Below are positions 33,293 to 41,266 of a DNA stretch of 64,000 nucleotides, in pieces (within the stretch, counting starts at the first letter, position 1; every line of letters starts with the position of its first letter). The stretch spans positions 2,255,397 through 2,319,396 of the forward strand of contig NZ_JWJG01000028.1 in NCBI RefSeq assembly GCF_000818395.1, given 5' to 3'. The notes under the pieces are model-generated. The model made no database searches and had not been told where the DNA came from. It saw only the letters and a list, made by a program, of their open reading frames with translations. Source of the DNA: Noviherbaspirillum autotrophicum. Its GTDB lineage: Bacteria; Pseudomonadota; Gammaproteobacteria; Burkholderiales; Burkholderiaceae_D. A program made the translations under genes and the position numbers.

Positions 33293-34594
33293 ATCGATAC
33301 CGTCACGCTCTGGTACCTGATCATCGGCGCGTTGCTGATCCTGATGGGGCTGGCCGGCTCGGTGCTGCAGCCGTTGCCGCTCAGCCCGGCGATGTTTTAC
33401 CTGGCCATCGGTTTTGCGCTCGGCCCGTCCGGCGCCGGGTTGGTGCGGCTCGATCCTTATGGCCATGCCGGCGTGCTGACATTGGTGACCGAAGTCGCGC
33501 TCTTGATCTCGTTGTTTGCGGTCGGACTGCGCCTGCGCGTCGAACTGACCAACCGTATTTGGTGGCTGCCGCTGCGCCTGGGCGTGCTCGGCATGGTGCT
33601 GACCATTTTCTTGCTCAGCCTGGCCGGCGTCTACCTGCTGCACATGCCGCCCGGATTGGCGCTGCTGCTGGCCGCGATCCTGGCGCCGACCGATCCGGTG
33701 CTGGCCTCGGATGTGCAGATCAAGGATGTGGGCGACCACGACCGCACGCGCTTCAGCCTGTCCGGCGAGGGCGGCTTGAATGACGGCACGACCTACCCGT
33801 TCGCGATGCTCGGCTTGTGCCTGCTCGGCGTGCCGCAGGCGGCGGCATACGGCAGGCCGGAAGCGCTCTTGCTGGCGCTGTGGGGGATTTTCGCCGGCGC
33901 CCTCAGCGGCTGGCTCCTGGGGCGGCTGGTGGTGTCGCTGGCGCTGTACCTGCGCGAGCATTTCCGGCAGGCGCTTGGCATGGAAGAGTTCCTCACGCTC
34001 GGCTTGATCGCCCTGTGCTACGGGGTGGCCGATCTGATCCACGGCATCGGCTTTCTGTCGGTATTCGCGGCTGGCGTGGCGATGCGCCACATCGAGCACC
34101 ATGCCACCGGGAGAGCGCGCCCGGCGCAGGTGATCGGCGCGGTGCCGGTCGGCGAAGAACATAAGATCGCCACCGACCCGTCCAAGGCGCCGGCGTATAT
34201 GGCAGAAACCGTGCTCGGGTTCAACCAGCAGCTGGAGCATATCGTTGAATTCGTGATGGTCCTGCTGTTGGGAATCATGTTGTCGGGCAGTGGTTTTTCC
34301 TGGGAAGGCGCGCTGGTCGCGCTCTTGCTGCTGCTGGTGATCCGGCCGCTGTCGTCCCTGCTGGCACTGGCAGGCGCCCCCGATGTGACGCGCCTGCAAT
34401 GCGGCTTGATGGCTTGGTTCGGCATTCGCGGCATCGGCTCGCTGTATTACCTGATGTTCGCGCTGCAATACGCATTGCCGCCGCAAATGACGCAGCGCTT
34501 GGTGCCGATGGTGCTGACGGTGGTCGCGATTTCCGTGCTGGTGCACGGCATTTCGGCCACACCCATCATGAACCTCTACTACAAGCGACGTTAG
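33293..34594 (+). CDS. CPA1-type cation:proton antiporter, apparent ATC start
   Basis: 433-residue Na+/H+ exchanger-like protein with about 12 membrane segments. LSPAMFYLAIGFALGPSG, LAAILAPTDPVLASDVQI (the ion-binding TDP region) and GEGGLNDGTTYPF are CPA1 hallmarks. The first helix, DTVTLWYLIIGALLILMGLAGSV, lies upstream of any ATG, GTG or TTG. In this frame, between the upstream stop and a TTG inside that helix (33332), the only plausible initiation codon is ATC, seven nt after a perfect AGGAGG. I therefore place the start at the ATC. If ATC is not used, the protein begins at 33332 and loses most of its first helix. Confidence 0.8.
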   Translation: MDTVTLWYLIIGALLILMGLAGSVLQPLPLSPAMFYLAIGFALGPSGAGLVRLDPYGHAGVLTLVTEVALLISLFAVGLRLRVELTNRIWWLPLRLGVLGMVLTIFLLSLAGVYLLHMPPGLALLLAAILAPTDPVLASDVQIKDVGDHDRTRFSLSGEGGLNDGTTYPFAMLGLCLLGVPQAAAYGRPEALLLALWGIFAGALSGWLLGRLVVSLALYLREHFRQALGMEEFLTLGLIALCYGVADLIHGIGFLSVFAAGVAMRHIEHHATGRARPAQVIGAVPVGEEHKIATDPSKAPAYMAETVLGFNQQLEHIVEFVMVLLLGIMLSGSGFSWEGALVALLLLLVIRPLSSLLALAGAPDVTRLQCGLMAWFGIRGIGSLYYLMFALQYALPPQMTQRLVPMVLTVVAISVLVHGISATPIMNLYYKRR

Positions 34595-34599
34595 AGACG

Positions 34600-34905
34600 A
34601 TGCTCACTGAATTGATCGGCTGGCTCAGCGCCGGTGTGTTGGTATTGACGATTTCTCGGCAGGTCTATTCGCAATGGCGCAGCCGCAGTGCGCAGGGCGT
34701 GTCCAAGTGGCTATTCATTGGGCAGCTGATGGCATCGCTCGGTTTCACCGTGTACAGCTATCTGGTCGAGAACTGGGTATTCGTGTTCGCCAACTTCTTC
34801 ATTTTCCTGACCGCCGTGGCGGGGGAGTGCATTTATCTGCGCAACAGGCGCCTCGATGCCAGCAGGAACAACGCGGGCCAGCAGGCACGCCCGGCGAGGC
34901 GCTGA
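34600..34905 (+). CDS. SemiSWEET/PQ-loop-like small transporter
   Basis: 101-residue membrane protein with three hydrophobic segments (about 5-22, 38-60 and 62-85), the triple-helix-bundle layout of SemiSWEET sugar transporters, which work as dimers. SRQVYSQWRSRSAQGVSKWLF corresponds to the P-Q-x5-K(T)-x-S-x-E-G-x-S segment of the family, though the PQ pair itself is replaced by RQ. An Arg-rich C-terminal tail follows. It begins 5 nt after the antiporter stop, so the two form an operon. The transported substrate is unknown; family assignment rests on fold pattern and motif. Confidence 0.7.
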   Translation: MLTELIGWLSAGVLVLTISRQVYSQWRSRSAQGVSKWLFIGQLMASLGFTVYSYLVENWVFVFANFFIFLTAVAGECIYLRNRRLDASRNNAGQQARPARR

Positions 34906-34927
34906 CCGGCGAGGCGCTTTTTCAAAT

Positions 34928-34942
34928 TTACACGCCGCTGTA
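34928..34942. promoter_or_regulatory. WTAC-N7-TGTA upstream element before carbamoyltransferase
   Basis: TTAC-ACGCCGC-TGTA, same pattern as at 10932 and 10951. A second small palindrome TTAC-CGC-GTAA follows at 34947-34957. It lies about 56-70 nt upstream of the -24/-12 candidate that faces the carbamoyltransferase gene. Confidence 0.5.
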
Positions 34943-34997
34943 TTTGTTACCGCGTAAAAAAGGGCACGCGCGCAAGAAAGACCGCCGTGGCGCAAGC

Positions 34998-35013
34998 GGG
35001 TACGTCACTTGCT
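34998..35013 (+). promoter_or_regulatory. Sigma-54 promoter candidate for carbamoyltransferase-UXS operon
   Basis: GGGTACGTCACTTGCT has GG-N10-GC spacing with a perfect TTGCT -12 and a GGTACG -24 element. The GTG start of the carbamoyltransferase lies about 85 nt downstream. The same GGTAC variant is present in the reverse promoter candidate of the GT4 operon. Confidence 0.55.
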
Positions 35014-35096
35014 TGGGTTCCCGCCATCTGCGGGCCAAGGACTGGCCTGCGGCCGCCATCGCGTCATCCATCGTGCGGTCATCCCCGGAGGATTCT

Positions 35097-36830
35097 GTGT
35101 ACACGCTCGGAATCAACGCTGCCTACCACGATTGTTCCGCCTGCCTGGTGCGCGACGGCGAAGTCATTGCCGCCGCCGAAGAGGAGCGCTTCACCCGCAT
35201 CAAGCACGGCAAGCGGCCGGTGCCGTTCTCCACTTGGCAGCTGCCATACCATGCGATCGACTATTGCCTGCGCGAAGCCGGCATTGCGCTGGCCGATGTC
35301 GACCATGTCGCCTATTCCTACGACCCGTCGCTGTTGCTCGGCAAGTACAACGCGCAAGCCACCATCACGCTGCCGCTGGAGCCGTCGGCGCACGCGAGCA
35401 CGGAGCACGAAGACGAATGGCTGTCGCCGTGGGACCCGCTGTTTCTGTCCTCCATCGTCAATGCGCCGCGCCAGCTCGCGTCGGGCGCGCCGCATCACTT
35501 GAAAAAGCGCTTTCGCGGGGTGCGCCACGACGGCCCGTACCAGTGGCATTTCGTCGAGCATCACCTGGCGCACGAAGCCAGCGCCTTTCTCGCCGCGCCA
35601 TTCGACGATTGCGCCGTGCTGACCATGGATGGGCGCGGCGAGCGCGCCACGACCAGCTACGGCCTATACCGGGACCGGCGCTACCGGCGCCTCCGGCAGA
35701 TCGACCTGCCGCATTCGCTCGGCCTGCTGTACGAATCGGTGACCGACTATCTTGGTTTTCTGCATTCGTCTGACGAATACAAGGTGATGGCGCTGGCGTC
35801 CTACGGCAAGCCCATCTATGCCGACCGCTTCCATGAAATCCTGCAATACCGTGGCGAGGGCGCCTATGAAGTCCAGCCGGCCGACTGGGCCGCGCTGTTC
35901 GGCCCGGCGCGCGAGCGCGGTGCGCCATTCGCGCAGCTGCACATGGATATCGCCTCCTCGCTGCAGGTAGCGCTGGAAGAGACGGTGCTGAAGATGGCGC
36001 ACTGGTTGCACGAGGAAACCGGCGCGGCCAACCTGGCGCTGGCCGGCGGCGTTGCGCTCAACTGCGTGATGAATGCGCGCCTGCGCGACCGCGAGCCCTT
36101 TTCCCGGGTCTGGGTGCAGCCGGCGGCGGGCGACGCCGGCACGGCGCTGGGCGCGGCGCTGTGGATCGACAGCCGGCAGCGCGCCGGGTCGGCACGCCGC
36201 TGGCAGATGGCACACGCCTTCCTGGGGCCGGCCTATGGTGATGACGAGATCGAGCAGGTGCTGCAGCAATCCAAATGGCGCTACCGGCGCGCCGCCGACC
36301 TGTCGTCCGAGGTGGCGCAGCTGTTAATGGAAAACAAGGTGATCGGCTGGTTCCAGGGGCGTATGGAGTTCGGTCCGCGCGCGCTCGGCGCCCGTTCGAT
36401 CCTGGCCTCGCCGCTCGATGCCTCGATGCAGCAGCGCCTGAACCAGATCAAGGACCGCGAGGATTTCCGGCCGGTCGCGCCGGTGGTGCTGGAAGAAGCG
36501 GCGGCCGACTGGTTTGTCGGCGGCGGCGTGTCGCCATTCATGGTGTTCGTCTACGACGTGCGGCCCGACCAGGCCGAGCGGATCCCGGCGGTGCGCCATG
36601 TCGACGGCACGGCGCGCATCCAGACCATCAACCGCGAGCAGAACGCGCCTTACTACGACCTGCTGCGCGCATTCGCGCAGCGTTCCGGGGTGCCGGTGCT
36701 GATTAATACCTCGTTCAACACGCGCGGCGAGCCGGTGGTGTGCACGCCGCGCGACGCGCTCGAATCGTTTTGCACGACCCCGCTCGATGCGCTGGCGATC
36801 GGGGATTTTATTGTGGAGAAGAACGGGTAA
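35097..36830 (+). CDS. NodU/CmcH-family carbamoyltransferase
   Basis: 577-residue enzyme that transfers carbamoyl from carbamoyl phosphate (through carbamoyl-adenylate) to a hydroxyl of a sugar or secondary metabolite. The N-terminal Kae1-like ATPase domain starts [18 protein letters not shown] and has [25 protein letters not shown] (metal-binding histidines) and LTMDGRGE. The C-terminal domain has [21 protein letters not shown] and [20 protein letters not shown], both diagnostic. The GTG with GGAGG upstream fits the family start; 141 extra upstream codons lack similarity. It shares a unit with a UDP-glucuronate decarboxylase, so the acceptor is probably a surface-glycan sugar. Confidence 0.92.
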   Translation: MYTLGINAAYHDCSACLVRDGEVIAAAEEERFTRIKHGKRPVPFSTWQLPYHAIDYCLREAGIALADVDHVAYSYDPSLLLGKYNAQATITLPLEPSAHASTEHEDEWLSPWDPLFLSSIVNAPRQLASGAPHHLKKRFRGVRHDGPYQWHFVEHHLAHEASAFLAAPFDDCAVLTMDGRGERATTSYGLYRDRRYRRLRQIDLPHSLGLLYESVTDYLGFLHSSDEYKVMALASYGKPIYADRFHEILQYRGEGAYEVQPADWAALFGPARERGAPFAQLHMDIASSLQVALEETVLKMAHWLHEETGAANLALAGGVALNCVMNARLRDREPFSRVWVQPAAGDAGTALGAALWIDSRQRAGSARRWQMAHAFLGPAYGDDEIEQVLQQSKWRYRRAADLSSEVAQLLMENKVIGWFQGRMEFGPRALGARSILASPLDASMQQRLNQIKDREDFRPVAPVVLEEAAADWFVGGGVSPFMVFVYDVRPDQAERIPAVRHVDGTARIQTINREQNAPYYDLLRAFAQRSGVPVLINTSFNTRGEPVVCTPRDALESFCTTPLDALAIGDFIVEKNG

Positions 36831-36868
36831 CACGGCAGCGGACATCAGAGAGCACACAGGGCCCATCC

Positions 36869-37897
36869 ATGAAAGAAACCGACAGCAAACGCATCCTGGT
36901 TACCGGCGGCGCCGGCTTTCTCGGCTCGCACCTGTGCGACTTCCTGCTGGCGCGGGGCCATGACGTCTTGTGCGTCGATAATTTCCATACCGGCAGCAAG
37001 CGCAACATCGCGCACCTGCTGGCCCACCCGCGTTTCGAGCTGCTGCGCCACGACGTGACCTTCCCGCTGTATGTCGAAGTCGACGAAATCTACAACCTGG
37101 CCTGTCCCGCCTCGCCCGTGCATTACCAGAACGACCCGGTGCAGACCACCAAGACCAGCGTGCACGGCGCGCTCAACATGCTGGGCCTGGCCAAGCGGCT
37201 CAAGGCGAAAATCCTGCAGGCATCCACCAGCGAAGTGTATGGCGATCCGCAGGTGCATCCGCAGGACGAATGCTACTGGGGCCATGTCAATCCGATCGGG
37301 GTGCGCTCCTGCTACGACGAGGGCAAGCGCTGCGCCGAAACCCTGTTCATGGATTACCGCCGCCAGCACAAGCTGCCGGTAAAAATTGCACGCATCTTCA
37401 ATACCTACGGCCCGCGCATGCATCCCAACGATGGACGAGTGGTGTCGAACTTCATCATGCAGGCGCTGGCGGGCCAGCCGCTCACCGTCTATGGCGACGG
37501 TGCGCAAACCCGCTCGTTCTGCTACGTCGGCGACCTGATCGACGGTCTGTACCGCCTCATGCAGAGCCCGGATGGCTTTTGCGGGCCGGTCAATCTGGGC
37601 AACCCGGTCGAGCACACGATGGCGGAACTGGCCGAACGGGTGATCGCCATGTGTGGGTCCCGCTCGCACATCGTCTTCCAGCCGCTGCCCAGCGACGACC
37701 CGGCACGGCGCCGTCCCGACATCGCGCTGGCGCGCAGCGTGCTCGGGTGGGAACCGGCTGTCGCTCTGGCCGACGGGCTGGAGCGCACCATCGCCTATTT
37801 CCGCAGTTTGCAAGGCGGCATGCCGGAAGAGGAACTGGCGCTGTCGCCCTACCGCCCGCAAGGCAACTCCGTGCAGGAACACCGATTGCATAGTTGA
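36869..37897 (+). CDS. UDP-glucuronate decarboxylase (UDP-xylose synthase) family SDR epimerase
   Basis: 342-residue extended SDR that converts UDP-glucuronate to UDP-xylose with NAD+. Motifs: cofactor [28 protein letters not shown] (diagnostic of the UXS group), [10 protein letters not shown] with catalytic Thr/Ser, YDEGKR (Tyr-x3-Lys) and [22 protein letters not shown]. The ATG is the first codon of the conserved fold; the frame extends back into the previous gene without similarity. It lies 38 nt after the carbamoyltransferase. With galU it gives a route from UDP-glucose toward xylose, needing a UDP-glucose dehydrogenase that is not in the window. Confidence 0.92.
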   Translation: MKETDSKRILVTGGAGFLGSHLCDFLLARGHDVLCVDNFHTGSKRNIAHLLAHPRFELLRHDVTFPLYVEVDEIYNLACPASPVHYQNDPVQTTKTSVHGALNMLGLAKRLKAKILQASTSEVYGDPQVHPQDECYWGHVNPIGVRSCYDEGKRCAETLFMDYRRQHKLPVKIARIFNTYGPRMHPNDGRVVSNFIMQALAGQPLTVYGDGAQTRSFCYVGDLIDGLYRLMQSPDGFCGPVNLGNPVEHTMAELAERVIAMCGSRSHIVFQPLPSDDPARRRPDIALARSVLGWEPAVALADGLERTIAYFRSLQGGMPEEELALSPYRPQGNSVQEHRLHS

Positions 37898-37927
37898 GCG
37901 CACTCATCAACCATTCCAGGTGCCACC

Positions 37928-38116
37928 ATGAACCGACCCAGATTGCCATTTGCCGCCGTACTGATCCTGCTCCTTGCCGCCTGCGGGCGCGAGGGCAACA
38001 CGCCGAAGGGACCGCCGCGGCCGGCCACTTCGATGCATTACGGCGGCGGCCATGCCATAACGGCGCAGCTTGACCTGGCGGCCCGGCCGGTGCCGCCCCC
38101 GCCCGGGCCGATGTAA
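37928..38116 (+). CDS. Short predicted lipoprotein
   Basis: 62 residues: a basic N-terminus, hydrophobic core and lipobox LAAC (Cys19), then a short Pro/Gly-rich mature part ending PVPPPPGPM. The family is unknown to me. It follows the UDP-glucuronate decarboxylase by 30 nt and precedes the Rieske oxidoreductase by 23 nt, so it probably belongs to the same transcript. The Shine-Dalgarno sequence is weak (AGG), but the clear lipoprotein signal argues that it is real. Confidence 0.6.
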   Translation: MNRPRLPFAAVLILLLAACGREGNTPKGPPRPATSMHYGGGHAITAQLDLAARPVPPPPGPM

Positions 38117-38139
38117 CCCTATCGTTGCAGGAGGATCGC

Positions 38140-39732
38140 ATGAATATTCCCTCCGGACATGCCAGCGGAGGCCTGTCGGGCTATGCCGCGAGCGGACCGC
38201 TGACACGGCGCTCGATCTGGAACCGGGCGTCGGACGAGCTGACTTTCGCGCCTCTGGCCGACGACCTGGAGGTGGATGTGGCAATCGTCGGCGGCGGCAT
38301 CACCGGCATTACCACGGCCGCCCTGCTGGCGCGGGCCGGGCGGCGCGTCGCGGTGCTGGAGGCGGTGCGTGTGGGCTATGGCAGCAGCGGCTATTCAACC
38401 GGCAACCTGTATGCGACGGTCGACACCTACCTGCACCACGTGGCCGATAAGTGGGGCTGGGACCGGACGCGGCAGGTCGTGCAATCGCGCCGCATGGCGA
38501 TCGATTTGATCGAGCAGAATATTTTCGATTACCACATCCGCTGCCAGTTCTTGCGCCAGCCCTGGGTGTTGTACAGCACCGATTCTTCGGCGCACGAGGA
38601 CGACATGATCGAGCGCGAATACCAGGCGTGCTTGAAATGCGGGCTGGATGCGCGGGTGAGCAATGAGGCGCCGCTGCCGTACAGCATCAACAAGGCGCTG
38701 GTGGTGGCGCACCAGGCGCAGTTCCACCCACTGCATTACGTGCGCCAGCTGGCCGCGGCGATCCGCTCCGAGCGCTGCCATATCTACGAAGGCACGCCGG
38801 TGGTGGAGATCGACCAGAACCATGCGCTCGTGCGCACCGCGCAACACACCGTCCATGCGCAGCACGTGGTGATGGCGACCCATACGCCGAAAGGGTTCAA
38901 CACGCTGCAGACCGAGCTGGCGCCGTACCGGGAATATGCGGTGGCGGCCGCGCTCGCCGAAAAGCAGCTGTCCGGCGGCATTTTCTGGAGCGCCGGTGCG
39001 GAAAGGACATCCACCCGGCTGGTCGAGATCGACGGCCGGCCGCATGTGCTGCTCATCGGCGAACGGCACAAGAGCGGACAGCGGGAAGACACGGACGCGG
39101 CCTGGCGCAAGCTCGAGCAACTCCTGCGCGCGCGCTTTGACGCGCAGGCGGTCGAGTACCGCTGGTCGGCGCAGCATTACCGGCCGGCCGACGGCTTGCC
39201 CTACATTGGGCCCAGCATCGGTTCCGGCCACCTGTACCTGGCGACCGGCTTTGCCACGGATGGCCTGACCTATGGCACGCTGGCCGCCATCCTGCTGTCG
39301 GAACAGATCGCCGGGCGCAGTACCGAATACGACGAACTGTATTCGCCGCGCCGCTTCACCCCGGTCAAGTCGGTCGGCAAGTTCCTGAAAGAAAACCTGA
39401 ACGTGGCCGGCTACTACGTGAAGGATTACATCAAGGGCGGCGAAGCGAAGGCGCTGGCCGAGGTGCGCTGCGGCGAAGGCCGGGTGATCGAGATCGATGG
39501 CGACAAGCTGGCGGTTTATCGCGACGACGCCGGGGACTTGCATGCCGTATCGCCGGTCTGCACCCACCTGAAATGCATCGTCCACTGGAACCGCGCCGAG
39601 CGCAGCTGGGACTGCCCCTGCCATGGCAGCCGTTTCTCGCATGAAGGCGATGTGCTGGAAGGGCCGGCGCTGGCGCCGCTGGAAAGGCGCACCATCGCCG
39701 GGCTTGACGGCGCCGCGCCGAAGGCCGGGTAG
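38140..39732 (+). CDS. FAD-dependent oxidoreductase with C-terminal Rieske domain
   Basis: 530-residue DAO-type flavoprotein. The N-terminal dinucleotide motif is VDVAIVGGGITGITTAALLARAG, and GLPYIGPS and LATGFATDGLTYG complete the FAD domain. The C-terminal part (about 435-530) is a Rieske [2Fe-2S] domain with Cys474-x-His476 (CTH) and Cys492-x-x-His495 (CPCH). This arrangement is known from YhfW-like glycine-oxidase/Rieske proteins of unknown substrate. GGAGG lies before the ATG; an earlier TTG is unlikely. It is probably cytoplasmic and may work with an unknown electron partner. Confidence 0.9.
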   Translation: MNIPSGHASGGLSGYAASGPLTRRSIWNRASDELTFAPLADDLEVDVAIVGGGITGITTAALLARAGRRVAVLEAVRVGYGSSGYSTGNLYATVDTYLHHVADKWGWDRTRQVVQSRRMAIDLIEQNIFDYHIRCQFLRQPWVLYSTDSSAHEDDMIEREYQACLKCGLDARVSNEAPLPYSINKALVVAHQAQFHPLHYVRQLAAAIRSERCHIYEGTPVVEIDQNHALVRTAQHTVHAQHVVMATHTPKGFNTLQTELAPYREYAVAAALAEKQLSGGIFWSAGAERTSTRLVEIDGRPHVLLIGERHKSGQREDTDAAWRKLEQLLRARFDAQAVEYRWSAQHYRPADGLPYIGPSIGSGHLYLATGFATDGLTYGTLAAILLSEQIAGRSTEYDELYSPRRFTPVKSVGKFLKENLNVAGYYVKDYIKGGEAKALAEVRCGEGRVIEIDGDKLAVYRDDAGDLHAVSPVCTHLKCIVHWNRAERSWDCPCHGSRFSHEGDVLEGPALAPLERRTIAGLDGAAPKAG

Positions 39733-39802
39733 CGCTGCCCCAGGCCGTGGCACGGAGCTTGCCTCAGCTTCGGCTACGGATTGGATTCTTCCACGATAAG
39801 AG

Positions 39803-40456
39803 ATGCATATAGAACAAGTCACGATTGACGCCGATTCGATTGCCCTGGATGGCGCATTGTGGCTGCCGGAAAACCACATCGGCGTGGTCCTGTTTGCCAG
39901 CTGCGGTGGCGCCAATCGCGTCAAGCCGCCCAACGATTATGTTGCCAGCGTATTGCGCACGGCGCGCCTCGGCACCCTGTGGATGGAATTGCTCACGCCA
40001 CAGGAACGGAGCGTGCGCGACCCGGTGGCCGATGTCGGCGTACTGGCCGGACGCATGCACGCCGCCTGCGAGTGGCTGCGGATGCATCAGCTGACCAGAG
40101 GTTCGCCGATCGGCCTGTGCGGTGCCGGCCACGCCGCCGCTGCCGCCATGCAGCTGGCCGCCGGGCAGGGCGTGCGCATTGCGGCCATCGTGGCGCGCAG
40201 CGGACGCACCGATCTCATGGAAGCGGCAACGCTGACCAGGATCAGCGCGCCGACGCTGCTGATCGTCGGCGGCCTCGACGACGGCGGCATTGCGCTGACC
40301 CGGGCGACCTATGCCGCGCTGCGCTGCAAGAAGCGCCTCGAGATCATTCCCGGCGGTACGCACTCCTTCGAGGAGCCGGGCAGCCTGGAAGTCGTCGCCC
40401 GCCTGACGCGCAGCTGGTTCCTGCGCTACGCCAGCACCGCCGAGCGCCGCCTGTAG
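39803..40456 (+). CDS. Alpha/beta-hydrolase-fold protein lacking the nucleophile serine
   Basis: 217-residue dienelactone-hydrolase-like protein, clearly paralogous to the hydrolase at 56.9 kb (shared LLIVGGLD, HSFEE/HLFEE and overall spacing). In the paralogue the nucleophile elbow is GASTG; here the aligned stretch is GAGHA, so Ser is replaced by Gly109. The acid (Asp159/160) and base (His187 in GGTHSF) positions are kept. Cys106 three residues earlier (GLCG) resembles the dienelactone-hydrolase G-x-C elbow and could be an alternative nucleophile. It is either a non-catalytic homologue or an enzyme with a shifted nucleophile. It is convergent with the amidohydrolase operon, 25 nt away. Confidence 0.75.
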   Translation: MHIEQVTIDADSIALDGALWLPENHIGVVLFASCGGANRVKPPNDYVASVLRTARLGTLWMELLTPQERSVRDPVADVGVLAGRMHAACEWLRMHQLTRGSPIGLCGAGHAAAAAMQLAAGQGVRIAAIVARSGRTDLMEAATLTRISAPTLLIVGGLDDGGIALTRATYAALRCKKRLEIIPGGTHSFEEPGSLEVVARLTRSWFLRYASTAERRL

Positions 40457-40481
40457 GACGGAACGCCGCGCTTCATGCCGG

Positions 40482-41204
40482 CTATGCCGGCTGTACCTGC
40501 GGCGCGGCGCTGCGCAAGGCTTCGATGATGGCGTGGCGCACCGTGCGCCAGTGCGCCGCGCCGCTGGCGCGCACGTGCTTCTGGTTGATTTCGAGCTCGA
40601 TGCCGAGGTAGCGCTCGGCGCCGAAACGCTGCCGCAGATAGACAGTGAAGCCGTCCGCGGTGCCGGCATACGGATAGTTCATGCGCGCCTTCAGGGCGGC
40701 CGCGTAGGCGTGCAGCGCGACGCGCCAGCGCCGGCACAGCTCGGCTTCCGCGCTGCGGTCGGGGTCGTACAGCAAGCCGATGTCGGCGTCGCGCACCGCA
40801 CCGTTGAGTTCCGGCGTGAAGCTGTGGCAGGACACGTGGACCACGCGCGCGCCGGCGTCGATGGCTTGCGCGATCATGGTCTCGGCCTTGCGGCGGTAGG
40901 GCAGGTAGTAGCGGGTGGCGATCTCGTCGCGCAATTCCCCGGACAGGCCGCGCGTGACTTCCGAAAACGCCTCCGGATGGCCCAGCGAGCGGTTTAGGTC
41001 GACCAGCAGGCGGCTGATGGTCGACACCAGCAGCGGCGCGTCCAGCCGTGCCGACATCTCGCGCGCCACGCGCAGCGCCCCGAGGTCGTAGCCGCGATGG
41101 GTATGCAGCAGCGCTTGCCGGTCGCGGAAAAAATCGCGGTAGCGGGAAGGGATGCGGTTGCCGGCGTGTTCGCAGGTGATGATGAAATGGTCGGGGTGGC
41201 GCAT
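40482..41204 (-). CDS. N-formylglutamate amidohydrolase-like hydrolase
   Basis: 240-residue zinc amidohydrolase of the N-formylglutamate amidohydrolase (HutG/NFGAH-like) family. FIITCEHAGNRIP is the family metal-binding start, HRGYDLGALRVAREMS and LLVDLNRSLGHPEAFS follow, and HVSCHSFTPELNG supplies further ligands. IELEINQKHV near the end is characteristic. No histidine-utilisation genes are nearby, so this is not a Hut pathway member. It is the last gene of the C39 peptidase-RimK-GCS2 operon, 62 nt after GCS2, and likely hydrolyses an amide bond on the product or precursor. The ATG is chosen because it starts the conserved fold; the frame is open further upstream without similarity. Confidence 0.87.
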   Translation of the reverse strand: MRHPDHFIITCEHAGNRIPSRYRDFFRDRQALLHTHRGYDLGALRVAREMSARLDAPLLVSTISRLLVDLNRSLGHPEAFSEVTRGLSGELRDEIATRYYLPYRRKAETMIAQAIDAGARVVHVSCHSFTPELNGAVRDADIGLLYDPDRSAEAELCRRWRVALHAYAAALKARMNYPYAGTADGFTVYLRQRFGAERYLGIELEINQKHVRASGAAHWRTVRHAIIEALRSAAPQVQPA

Positions 41205-41266
41205 GTCGGATCGGTGGAAACGCTGTCCTGCAACGGCTCTTTCAGCCGGTCTGGCGAGATGCCCGC

